Shown one piece after another: positions 1 through 5,557 of a stretch of 10,183 nt of DNA. Positions within the stretch are counted from its first letter, which is position 1; each line of letters starts with the position of its first letter. This DNA comes from Streptomyces sp. NRRL F-6131 (GTDB lineage: Bacteria; Actinomycetota; Actinomycetes; Streptomycetales; Streptomycetaceae). Under the pieces are notes generated by a model that saw nothing but the letters and a program-made list of their open reading frames with translations, searched no databases and was not told the origin of the DNA. The position numbers were made by a program, and so were the translations under genes. The stretch spans positions 1 to 10,183 of the forward strand of contig JOHN01000115.1 of assembly GCA_000719695.1 (NCBI GenBank). The letters run 5' to 3'.

Positions 1-587
1 GGCGGGGGCGGGGGTGGGGTGCGGGTGATCCAGATGGAGCGCAGGCCGGTGGCGTGGGCGCCGCGGAGGTCGGTGGCGGGGTTGTTGCCGACCATCCAGT
101 CGGCGGGGCTGAGGGTGCGGCCGAGGCGGGTGGCGGCGAGGTGGAAGATCGCGGGATCGGGTTTGCGGGCGCCGGCCTCCTCGGAGACGCAGACGGCGTC
201 GACGGCCGCGAGCAGGCCCGTGCGGGTGAGCTTGGCGCGCTGGATGTCGGTGCAGCCGTTGGTGACGACGGCGATGGTCCAGCCGGCCGAGCGGAGGGCG
301 GCGAGGGCCTCGGGGACGCCGGGGAGCGGATGGGTGCGGGCGGCCTCCTGGGTGACGTGGTCGGTCCAGAGGGTGTCGCCGGTGTGCGGGAGGCCGTAGC
401 GGGCGGCGATGCGGGCGAAGCCGGCGGGGGAGCGGTCTTCGCGGAGGAGGGCGAAGACGGTGGGGGCGGCTTCGGGCGGCAGGCCGTGGGTGGCGCAGAA
501 GGCCGGGGTCCAGGCGTCGGGGCCGCCGTCGCGTTCGACGAGGGTGTGGTCCAGGTCGATCAGGAGCAGCGGGGAGCGATGGGGCAT
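1..587 (-). CDS. HAD-superfamily hydrolase, C-terminus cut off by window edge
   Basis: This gene reads leftward from an ATG at 587-585 and is still open at base 1, giving 195 codons. The haloacid dehalogenase signature is clear: motif I is DLDHT with the nucleophile D11 and D13, motif II is VVTNG with T109, motif III is the K142-P-D-P segment, and motif IV is VGNNPATD (168-173). The alpha-helical cap lies at about residues 20-85, as in HAD-IA phosphatases. In motif IV the usual first Asp (GDxxxxD) is Asn168, while Asp173 is kept; D11, D13 and D173 would bind magnesium. The likely activity is a small-molecule phosphatase, but the substrate cannot be told. There is no Shine-Dalgarno sequence, and a -10-like hexamer sits 7 nt before the ATG, which fits a leaderless mRNA. 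The last visible residues are a run of five prolines, so little of the fold is missing. It is divergently arranged from the potassium genes and probably unrelated to them. Confidence 0.9.
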   Translation of the reverse strand, partial: MPHRSPLLLIDLDHTLVERDGGPDAWTPAFCATHGLPPEAAPTVFALLREDRSPAGFARIAARYGLPHTGDTLWTDHVTQEAARTHPLPGVPEALAALRSAGWTIAVVTNGCTDIQRAKLTRTGLLAAVDAVCVSEEAGARKPDPAIFHLAATRLGRTLSPADWMVGNNPATDLRGAHATGLRSIWITRTPPPPP

Positions 588-593
588 GTGCGG

Positions 594-599
594 AGGGTA
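594..599 (-). promoter_or_regulatory. putative -10 element for leaderless HAD transcript
   Basis: On the minus strand TACCCT (matches TANNNT) ends 6 bases before the ATG at 587, the spacing seen for leaderless actinobacterial promoters. No purine-rich ribosome binding site is present before this ATG. I see no convincing -35 hexamer, so the call rests on the hexamer and its spacing only. Confidence 0.4.
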
Positions 600-623
600 G
601 TTGATCGACGGGGGCTCGGTTTA

Positions 624-640
624 TTGCGAACAACTTGCAA
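624..640. promoter_or_regulatory. Nur/Fur-family-like operator
   Basis: TTGCGA-N5-TTGCAA matches the published Streptomyces Nur box form tTGCaa-N5-ttGCAA at 11 of 12 defined bases. The right half also forms the perfect palindrome GCAATTGC (637-644). The site lies 37 to 53 bases upstream of the HAD start codon, over the expected -35 region of a leaderless promoter. This would suit repression of that gene by a nickel- or other metal-sensing Fur-family protein. The sequence match is direct; the regulator and target are inferred. Confidence 0.45.
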
Positions 641-832
641 TTGCCTTGAGCAGGCAGCACAGTGGTGGGGCAGGGTGGGGTCGGACCGTTTCAGCTTGTC
701 CGCCGAGCAGTCCCGGTCGTGCGCGAGCGCGCCGGGAGTCCTCCGTCACGGCTGATCGTCTTCCCAACCGGCGCCCGCCGGGACAGCGGTCCGCCCACCC
801 CGCCCAACTCCCCGTCGAACCGCACCGAGCGC

Positions 833-886
833 CGTCAAGGGTGCGTCAGGAGCGGTGGACGGGGCGTCAAGAACCCGTACGGACCG
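833..886 (+). promoter_or_regulatory. four-half-site 11-bp-phased operator upstream of first KimA-like gene
   Basis: Four 11-mers starting with CGT lie at 833 (CGTCAAGGGTG), 844 (CGTCAGGAGCG), 865 (CGTCAAGAACC) and 876 (CGTACGGACCG). They form two tandem pairs with 11-bp phasing, separated by a 10-bp spacer. Tandem repeats one helical turn apart are typical of OmpR/PhoB-family response-regulator sites. The same relative positions recur upstream of the kdp operon at 5310-5363. The last half-site ends 63 bases before the ATG. No clear -10 or -35 is visible nearby, consistent with activator dependence, though that is inference. Confidence 0.55.
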
Positions 887-913
887 GGAGTGACGGCGCA
901 GCGCCGCCCGCAG

Positions 914-940
914 GATCGGAGCAACCGATCACCGCGGAGG
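914..940 (+). promoter_or_regulatory. leader hairpin and ribosome binding site of first KimA-like gene
   Basis: GGAGG at 936-940 lies 9 bases before the ATG at 950 and decides this start. A small hairpin precedes it: GATCGG (914-919) pairs with CCGATC (925-930) over a 5-base loop. The stem is too short to call a riboswitch or attenuator. Confidence 0.6.
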
Positions 941-949
941 TCCCGTCCG

Positions 950-2827
950 ATGTCCAGCCCCCTCGCCGCCGAAGCGGAGCCCGGAGCGGAGCCCGGAGCA
1001 GCGCCCGGAGCAGCGCCCGAGCAGCCGGACGCCGCAGCCGGGAGGACCGGCGCGGGCGGTGACGACCGCGACCGGCTGACGGTCCTCGGCGGGCTCGCGG
1101 CGCTCTCCCTGGACGCGATGGCCTCGGTGGCCTACGGGCCGGAGTCGATCGTGCTGGTGCTCGCCGCGGCCGGGGCGTACGGCCTGGGGTTCACGCTGCC
1201 GGTCACGGCGGCGATCGCGGTGCTGCTGGCCGTGCTGGTGGCCTCCTACCGGCAGGTGATCGCGGCGTTCCCGGACGGCGGCGGCGCGTACGCGGTGGCC
1301 AGGGCGCACCTGGGCCGGCGGACGGCGCTGACCGCCGCGGCCTCCCTGGTGGTCGACTACGTCCTGAACGTCGCGGTCTCGGTGACGGCGGGTGTGGCCG
1401 CCCTGACCTCCGCGGTGCCCGGCCTGTACGAGAACCGGGTGTGGCTCTGCCTGGGCGTGCTGGCGCTGGTGACGGCGGTGAACCTGCGCGGGATCGCCGA
1501 GTCGGCCCGCTGGTTCATGGCGCCGACCGCGGTGTTCGTGCTGTCGGTCCTGACGATCGTCGTGGTCGGCCTGGTCCGGGACGCGCCCGCCAGCACGGCC
1601 GCCGCCGAGGGGCACGCGTCCGCGCTGGCCGGGGACGCGACGGCGGTCGGCGCACTGCTGCTGCTCAAGGCCTTCGCGGCCGGCTGCTCGGCGCTGACCG
1701 GCGTGGAGGCGGTGGCGAACGCCGTGCCGTCCTTCCGCGCGCCGGGCGTGCGGCGCGCCCAGCGCACCGAGGTCGCGCTCGGTGCGCTGCTCGGCGTGAT
1801 GCTGATCGGACTGGCCGTGCTGATCGGCCGCTTCCACCTCCAGCCGGTCGAGGGCGTCACGGTGCTCGCCCAGCTGGCCGACGCCTCGCTCGGCCACGGC
1901 GCGGGCTTCTACCTGGTGCAGTTCGCCACCGTGGTCCTGCTCGGACTGGCCGCCAACACCTCCTTCGGCGGTCTGCCCGTCCTGCTCCACCTGCTGGCCC
2001 GCGACAACCACCTGCCGCACGTCTTCGCCCTGCGCGCCGACCGCCAGGTGCACCGCCACGGCGTGCTCTTCCTGGCCGCCGTCTCGGCGGTGCTGCTGGT
2101 CGGCTCGGGCGGCGACGTCAACAGCCTGGTCCCGCTCTTCGCGATCGGCGTCTTCGTCGGCTTCACCGTCTGCCAGGTCGGCATGGTCCGGCACTGGTGG
2201 CGGGAGAAGCCGGCCGGCTGGCGGTGGAAGGCGGCGCTGAACGGGTTCGGCGCGCTGCTCACCGGTACCGCCGCCCTCGTCGTCACCGGCACCAAGTTCA
2301 CCGACGGCGCCTGGGGGATCTGCCTGGCCCTGCCACTGCTGGTGCTGCTCTTCGAGGCGGTCCACCGCGGCTACGCCCGGATCGGCGCCCGCCTGGAGCT
2401 CGGCCGGATCCCCGGCCCGCTCACCCCGCAGCGCAGCCTGGTGATCGTCCCGGTCACCGCGATCACCCGCCTCACCCGCGACGGCCTCTCCGCCGCGCTC
2501 TCCCTCGGCGACGAGGTCATGGCGGTCACCGTCGTCCACGACGGCGCCGAGGCCGAGACGCTGCGCCGGGACTGGGAGCTGTGGGCCCCGGGCGTCCCGC
2601 TGGTCGAGATCCCGGACGGCCACCGCCGACTGGGGCAGCCGATCGCGTCCTTCGTCAACGATCTCGCCGCCGAGCACGCCTACGACCGCCTCACCGTCCT
2701 CATCCCCGAGGTGGAGCCGGCCCGCCCCTGGCAGCGCGCCCTGCAGAACCGCCGCGGCGCCGTCATCGACCGGGCCCTGCGCCGGCACACCGACGCGGTG
2801 GTCTGCCGGCTCCGGATGCGGATGTGA
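950..2827 (+). CDS. KimA-like APC-fold potassium/proton symporter, divergent paralog
   Basis: The 625-residue protein has a hydrophobic APC-fold core (about residues 43-470, some 12 helices) and a soluble C-terminal domain (about 478-625) resembling the USP-like domain of KimA. Landmarks shared with Bacillus subtilis KimA are SLDAMASVAYGPE (D55, Y62), VDYVLNVAVS (D136, S144), SALTGVE (T250, E253) and the SYRQV and PDGGGAY segments. KimA imports potassium with protons into the cytoplasm. Two ion-site positions differ from the KimA residues I recall: Thr121 is Asn140 here and Tyr377 is Phe397. The conserved GDRLxFSNG loop reads ADRQVHRHG, and the C-terminal HNQSA segment reads QNRRGA. The first 40 residues are a disordered Ala/Pro/Gly-rich extension with four-residue repeats. 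The start follows GGAGG; an upstream GTG at 662 adds only low-complexity sequence. The family is certain; the transported ion is less so given the changes. Confidence 0.9.
   Translation: MSSPLAAEAEPGAEPGAAPGAAPEQPDAAAGRTGAGGDDRDRLTVLGGLAALSLDAMASVAYGPESIVLVLAAAGAYGLGFTLPVTAAIAVLLAVLVASYRQVIAAFPDGGGAYAVARAHLGRRTALTAAASLVVDYVLNVAVSVTAGVAALTSAVPGLYENRVWLCLGVLALVTAVNLRGIAESARWFMAPTAVFVLSVLTIVVVGLVRDAPASTAAAEGHASALAGDATAVGALLLLKAFAAGCSALTGVEAVANAVPSFRAPGVRRAQRTEVALGALLGVMLIGLAVLIGRFHLQPVEGVTVLAQLADASLGHGAGFYLVQFATVVLLGLAANTSFGGLPVLLHLLARDNHLPHVFALRADRQVHRHGVLFLAAVSAVLLVGSGGDVNSLVPLFAIGVFVGFTVCQVGMVRHWWREKPAGWRWKAALNGFGALLTGTAALVVTGTKFTDGAWGICLALPLLVLLFEAVHRGYARIGARLELGRIPGPLTPQRSLVIVPVTAITRLTRDGLSAALSLGDEVMAVTVVHDGAEAETLRRDWELWAPGVPLVEIPDGHRRLGQPIASFVNDLAAEHAYDRLTVLIPEVEPARPWQRALQNRRGAVIDRALRRHTDAVVCRLRMRM
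976..1022 (+). repeat. four 12-bp tandem repeats in N-terminal coding region
   Basis: GGAGCCCGGAGC occurs at 976 and again at 988, followed by AGCGCCCGGAGC at 1000 and a shorter AGCGCCCGAGC at 1012. The repeats encode a run of Pro-Gly-Ala tetrapeptide units (residues 10-25) ahead of the first membrane helix. The copy number could vary between strains by slippage. Confidence 0.85.
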
Positions 2828-2830
2828 GGG

Positions 2831-2880
2831 CCCGGCCGAGGGGAGGGGGCGGGAAGGGCCGGGAGGGGTGGTGGGAGGGG
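2831..2880 (+). other. G-run tract (possible G-quadruplex) after the first KimA-like gene
   Basis: Starting 4 bases after the stop codon, CCCGGCC (2831-2837) can pair with GGCCGGG (2857-2863), a weak 7-bp stem with a 19-base loop. From 2840 to 2880 there are eight runs of three to five guanines separated by 1-4 bases, all on the coding strand. This could form a G-quadruplex in the mRNA or DNA. It may aid termination or mRNA 3' stability. No strong intrinsic terminator is present between the two permease genes. Confidence 0.45.
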
Positions 2881-2887
2881 ATTCATG

Positions 2888-2941
2888 CCGATATGACCCG
2901 AATGAGACGGTCGATCGCCATATCTTGACGATGTCTTAACG
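2888..2941 (-). promoter_or_regulatory. inverted, weaker copy of the phased CGT operator upstream of kimA
   Basis: Read on the minus strand, half-sites start at 2941 (CGTTAAGACAT), 2930 (CGTCAAGATAT), 2909 (CGTCTCATTCG) and 2898 (GGTCATATCGG). Their relative positions, 0, 11, 32 and 43, are the same as in the other two operators here. The first two are good matches to CGTCAAGA; the last two share little beyond the CGT or GGT. The area is an AT-rich island in very GC-rich DNA. It lies about 170 bases before the kimA start and in the opposite orientation. Confidence 0.4.
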
Positions 2942-3078
2942 GCCCCGCCCGCCGTCCCCGAAACGCCTCCGATCCGCCCCCGCCCCGCCCGGAGCCCCCC
3001 ACCCATAGCGGCTCCGACCTGCGAGAACATCCCGCCCGTTGGGCGTACCGGGCGCTCGGCACGCGCCGCGACGGCCCA

Positions 3079-3106
3079 TTGCGCGTCCGACGGGCGCCCT
3101 TACGCT
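3079..3106 (+). promoter_or_regulatory. putative leaderless promoter of kimA
   Basis: TTGCGC (3079-3084), a 16-base spacer and TACGCT (3101-3106) resemble -35 and -10 elements. Transcription starting 7-8 bases after the -10 would begin at the GTG at 3114. No Shine-Dalgarno sequence precedes that GTG, which supports a leaderless message. Confidence 0.5.
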
Positions 3107-3113
3107 CGCCCAT

Positions 3114-5156
3114 GTGTTCAACGTGCCCCAGGCGCTCAAGCGCCTCGTGATCGGCAGAGCCATGCGCAGCGAGGAGCTCGGCGAGACGCTGCTCCCCAAG
3201 CGCCTGGCCCTGCCGATCTTCGCTTCCGACCCGCTCTCCTCGGTCGCCTACGCGACCCAGGAGATCCTGCTGGTGCTCACCGTCGGTGGCGCCGCCTTCC
3301 TCTCGCTGACCCCGTGGGTCGCGGCCGGCGTGGTCGCGCTGATGGCGGTCGTGGTGATGTCCTACCGCCAGGTGGTGCACGCCTACCCGAGCGGCGGCGG
3401 CTCCTACGAGGTGGTCTCCCGCAACCTGGGCGCCCGTTCGGGCCTGGTGGTGGCCGCCTCGCTGCTGGTCGACTACGTGATGACGGTCGCCGTCTCGGTG
3501 GCCTCCGGCGTGGACAACATCATCTCGGCGCTGCCCTCGCTGGCGGACCACCGGGTGGAGCTGGCGGTCGGCTTCGTCGTCCTGCTGATGGCGATGAACC
3601 TGCGCGGTGTCCGGGAGTCCGGCAAGGCGTTCGCGGCGCCGACCTACCTGTTCATCGGCGGCATCCTGCTGATGGTGGTCACCGGACTGGTGCGGATGCT
3701 GCTCGGCGACGCACCGGTGGCGGCCAGCGCCGCGTACGGGATCGTGCCGGAGGACGGCAAGGACGCCCTGGCGGGGCTGGGGCTGCTGATGCTGGGCCTG
3801 CGGGCGTTCGCCTCCGGCTGCACCGCGCTGACCGGGGTGGAGGCGATCTCCAACGGGGTGCCGGCCTTCCGGGTGCCGAAGTCGAGGAACGCCGCCGCCA
3901 CCATGGCCGTGATGGGCACCACGGCCGTGGTCATGTTCATCGGCATCACCACCCTGGCACTGGTCTCCGACGTCCACATCGCCGACGACGCCTGCCACCT
4001 GACCGGCTTCCCGGGGGACTGCGCGAGCGCGCCGCAGCAGACCGTGATCGCCCAGCTGGCGGCGGCGATCTTCGGCGGCGACCAGAGCGTCCTCTTCTAC
4101 TTCATCCAGGCGGTCACCGCGCTGGTGCTGATCCTGGCGGCCAACACGGCGTTCAACGGGTTCCCGCTGCTCGCCTCGATCCTGGCCGAGCACCGCTACC
4201 TGCCCCGGCAGATGCACACCCGCGGCGACCGGCTGGCCTTCTCCAACGGCATCATCGCGCTCGCGGTGGTGGCCGGCGGGCTGCTCTGGCTGTACGACGC
4301 GGACGTCACCAGCCTGATCCACCTCTACATCCTGGGCGTCTTCACCTCCTTCACGCTGTCGCAGATCGGGATGGTGAAGCACTGGAACCGGATCCTGGCC
4401 GGCGAGACCGACCCGGCGGCCCGCGGCGCCGCCAGGCGCTCCCGGGTGATCAACTCCTTCGGCGCGGTCACCACCGCGCTGGTGCTGGTCATCGTGCTGC
4501 TGACCAAGTTCACCCAGGGCGCCTGGCTGGCGGTGGTCGCGGCGGCGGTGCTGTGGGTGATGATGCGCGGCATCCGCCGGCACTACGACAGCGTCGCCGA
4601 GGAACTGGCGGTGGACGACCCGGAGGCCGACTCGGTCCGCCCCTCCCGGGTGCACGGCATCGTGCTGGTCTCCAAGGTGCACAAGCCCACCCTGCGGGCG
4701 ATCGGCTACGCGCAGGCCTTCGCGCCGGACACCCTGGAGGCGGCGACCGTCGCGGTCGAGCCGGAGGCCACCGGGGAGCTGCGGCGCCGGTGGGAGGAGC
4801 TCGGCCTGCCGGTGCCGCTGAAGGTGCTGGACTCGCCGTACCGGGAGATCACCAAGCCGGTGGTCCAGTACGTGCGCGAGCACCGGCGGACCAGCCCGCG
4901 GGACGCGGTGGCGGTCTTCATCCCGGAGTACGTGGTCGGGCACTGGTGGGAGCACCTGCTGCACAACCAGTCGGCGCTCTGGCTGAAGAGCCGGCTGCTG
5001 TTCACCGCCGGCGTGATGGTGATCAGCGTGCCGTGGCAGCTGTCCTCCTCCAGCCGGTCCGACCGGCCCTCGCGGCGCGCCCCGGGCGCCGTCCGGCGCG
5101 GTGAGCCGACCGTGCGCGCGGAGCGCGAGAAGCTGACGGCGCCCGAGCACGCGTAG
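3114..5156 (+). CDS. kimA: KimA-family potassium/proton symporter
   Basis: The 680-residue protein follows B. subtilis KimA from its first residues (MFNVPQALKRLVIG aligns with MFNSIKRFLIG), which fixes the GTG at 3114 as the start. An upstream TTG at 3039 would add unrelated residues. KimA takes up potassium with protons across the cytoplasmic membrane. All ion-site residues I can place are kept: D39, Y46, D120, T124, S128, T240, E243 and Y405 (KimA D36, Y43, D117, T121, S125, T230, E233, Y377). GDRLAFSNG and the C-terminal LLHNQSA segment are also conserved. The membrane core spans about 30-510 and the USP-like cytosolic domain about 520-645. Unlike KimA, it has a longer acidic loop (285-309) with C294 and C303, and a 39-residue basic, disordered tail. 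In other bacteria KimA is restrained by c-di-AMP. Strong termination follows at 5208. This is probably the functional KimA of the pair. Confidence 0.93.
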   Translation: MFNVPQALKRLVIGRAMRSEELGETLLPKRLALPIFASDPLSSVAYATQEILLVLTVGGAAFLSLTPWVAAGVVALMAVVVMSYRQVVHAYPSGGGSYEVVSRNLGARSGLVVAASLLVDYVMTVAVSVASGVDNIISALPSLADHRVELAVGFVVLLMAMNLRGVRESGKAFAAPTYLFIGGILLMVVTGLVRMLLGDAPVAASAAYGIVPEDGKDALAGLGLLMLGLRAFASGCTALTGVEAISNGVPAFRVPKSRNAAATMAVMGTTAVVMFIGITTLALVSDVHIADDACHLTGFPGDCASAPQQTVIAQLAAAIFGGDQSVLFYFIQAVTALVLILAANTAFNGFPLLASILAEHRYLPRQMHTRGDRLAFSNGIIALAVVAGGLLWLYDADVTSLIHLYILGVFTSFTLSQIGMVKHWNRILAGETDPAARGAARRSRVINSFGAVTTALVLVIVLLTKFTQGAWLAVVAAAVLWVMMRGIRRHYDSVAEELAVDDPEADSVRPSRVHGIVLVSKVHKPTLRAIGYAQAFAPDTLEAATVAVEPEATGELRRRWEELGLPVPLKVLDSPYREITKPVVQYVREHRRTSPRDAVAVFIPEYVVGHWWEHLLHNQSALWLKSRLLFTAGVMVISVPWQLSSSSRSDRPSRRAPGAVRRGEPTVRAEREKLTAPEHA

Positions 5157-5179
5157 GAGCGGGACGCGGGCGCGGGCGC

Positions 5180-5207
5180 GGCGGAGCGCGGATCGCGGAA
5201 CGCGGAG
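5180..5207 (+). repeat. four 7-bp tandem repeats
   Basis: CGCGGAN occurs at 5187, 5194 and 5201, with a degenerate copy (GGCGGAG) at 5180. They lie directly against the left arm of the terminator and have no evident function. Confidence 0.7.
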
Positions 5208-5243
5208 CGAGGCCCCGGACGGCACCTGCCGTCCGGGGCCTCG
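5208..5243. terminator. strong hairpin terminator after kimA
   Basis: A perfect 17-bp inverted repeat (5208-5224 with 5227-5243) surrounds a 2-base centre, 52 bases after the kimA stop. There is no T run, as is usual for terminators in streptomycete-like genomes. It separates kimA from the kdp operon, which therefore needs its own promoter. Confidence 0.88.
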
Positions 5244-5309
5244 GCGCACCCGCCCACGTCCCCGGAGCGACACCCGCCCGCGCCCCCGGTCACGGCCCGG
5301 ACAACGGCC

Positions 5310-5363
5310 CGTATGGAGCCCGTCAACAATCGAACGGGCGCCGTATGGAGGGCGTCAAGAGCG
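5310..5363 (+). promoter_or_regulatory. four-half-site 11-bp-phased operator of the kdp operon
   Basis: Half-sites start at 5310 (CGTATGGAGCC), 5321 (CGTCAACAATC), 5342 (CGTATGGAGGG) and 5353 (CGTCAAGAGCG). Each pair is phased by 11 bp, and the pairs lie 32 bp apart. The 18-mers at 5309 and 5341 agree at 16 positions. The layout is the same as at 833-886. It suits cooperative binding of an OmpR-type regulator; KdpE, the usual activator of kdp genes under potassium limitation, is the obvious candidate but is not encoded here. The site ends 110 bases before the first operon start codon. Confidence 0.6.
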
Positions 5364-5407
5364 CCGTTGACGCTCCGTGAGCGGGGTTGGCTGGCTCCTG
5401 CCGGCCC

Positions 5408-5430
5408 TCCGCCGGTGCCGTGCCGGCGGA
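5408..5430 (+). other. hairpin in the kdp leader
   Basis: TCCGCCGG (5408-5415) pairs with CCGGCGGA (5423-5430), an 8-bp GC stem with a 7-base loop, in the presumed 5' untranslated region 43 bases before the first start codon. It does not match a riboswitch class I can recognise. Confidence 0.45.
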
Positions 5431-5473
5431 CGACCGCGGGCCGCGGCCACTTCCGAGCCACCGTGGTGGAGCC

Positions 5474-5557
5474 ATGTCCGATCTCATCTACGTCGCCGTC
5501 ACGGTCGCCGTGTTCGGCGTCATCGCCCTGATCGCGCGGGGGGTGGAGAAGCTGTGA
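5474..5557 (+). CDS. 27-residue single-helix membrane protein, first gene of kdp operon
   Basis: The ORF has 27 codons, 26 of them ending in G or C, matching neighbouring genes. The protein begins MSDLIYVAV, has one hydrophobic segment (about residues 4-20) and ends in a charged ARGVEKL tail. Its stop overlaps the kdpF GTG start by 4 nt (GTGA), implying translational coupling. GGAG lies only 2 bases before the ATG, a poor ribosome-site spacing; a leaderless start is not evident either. It resembles KdpF in size and topology but not in sequence: KdpF is the next gene. I infer an accessory membrane peptide for the Kdp pump or for KdpD; its function is unknown. Confidence in the coding call rests on codon pattern, overlap and hydrophobicity. 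Confidence 0.75.
   Translation: MSDLIYVAVTVAVFGVIALIARGVEKL

Larger units (their letters stand above)
588..949. other. intergenic regulatory region between HAD gene and first KimA-like gene
   Basis: No gene is supported in these 362 bases. An in-frame extension of the downstream permease to a GTG at 662 exists, but it encodes a low-complexity Arg/Pro/Ser-rich stretch with no family similarity. The left part (620-645) is unusually AT-rich and holds a Nur-box-like palindrome. A short inverted repeat, GCCT-N5-AGGC, follows at 643-655. The right part holds the phased CGT repeats (833-886), a 6-bp hairpin (914-930) and the ribosome binding site (936-940). From about 660 to 830 I see nothing recognisable. 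Confidence 0.7.
5157..5473. other. intergenic region: terminator, operator and leader of the kdp operon
   Basis: These 317 bases contain no supported gene. In order they hold heptamer repeats (5180-5207), a strong hairpin terminator (5208-5243), a C-rich stretch with nothing recognisable (5244-5308), the phased operator (5310-5363), an overlapping inverted repeat GCGTCAA-N8-TTGACGC (5352-5373), and a GC-rich leader with a stable hairpin (5408-5430). A clear -10 hexamer for the kdp promoter is not visible. Confidence 0.7.

Noticed and set aside
662..949. GTG at 662 as start of the first KimA-like protein
   Set aside because: The extra 96 residues are low complexity and would cover the operator; the ATG at 950 has a good ribosome binding site.
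929..2788. Long open frame on the minus strand opposite the first permease, and similar ones opposite the second permease and kdpA-kdpC
   Set aside because: The translations are Gln/His/Arg/Gly-rich without family motifs, as expected of non-coding frames in GC-rich DNA. The plus-strand frames encode clear conserved proteins.
2890..2924. Inverted repeat GATATG...CATATC in the kimA upstream island
   Set aside because: Only 6 bp with a 23-base centre, likely chance in a small AT-rich patch.
2925..2960. TTGACG at 2925 as a -35 element for kimA
   Set aside because: The sequence 16-19 bases further is pure GC without a -10; the candidate at 3079-3106 fits the start codon better.
3039..3113. TTG at 3039 as start of kimA
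   Set aside because: The 25 added residues do not resemble KimA, whose N-terminus aligns from the GTG at 3114. That GTG also follows a leaderless-type -10.
5367..5395. TTGACG at 5367 as a -35 element of the kdp promoter
   Set aside because: No TANNNT-like -10 lies 16-19 bases downstream; the hexamer is explained as the right arm of the inverted repeat.
5300..5473. c-di-AMP (ydaO-type) or other potassium-related riboswitch before kdp
   Set aside because: I looked for the conserved ydaO core and could not place it here, nor in the leaders of the two KimA genes. The repeats are better explained as DNA-binding sites. A covariance-model search would settle this.
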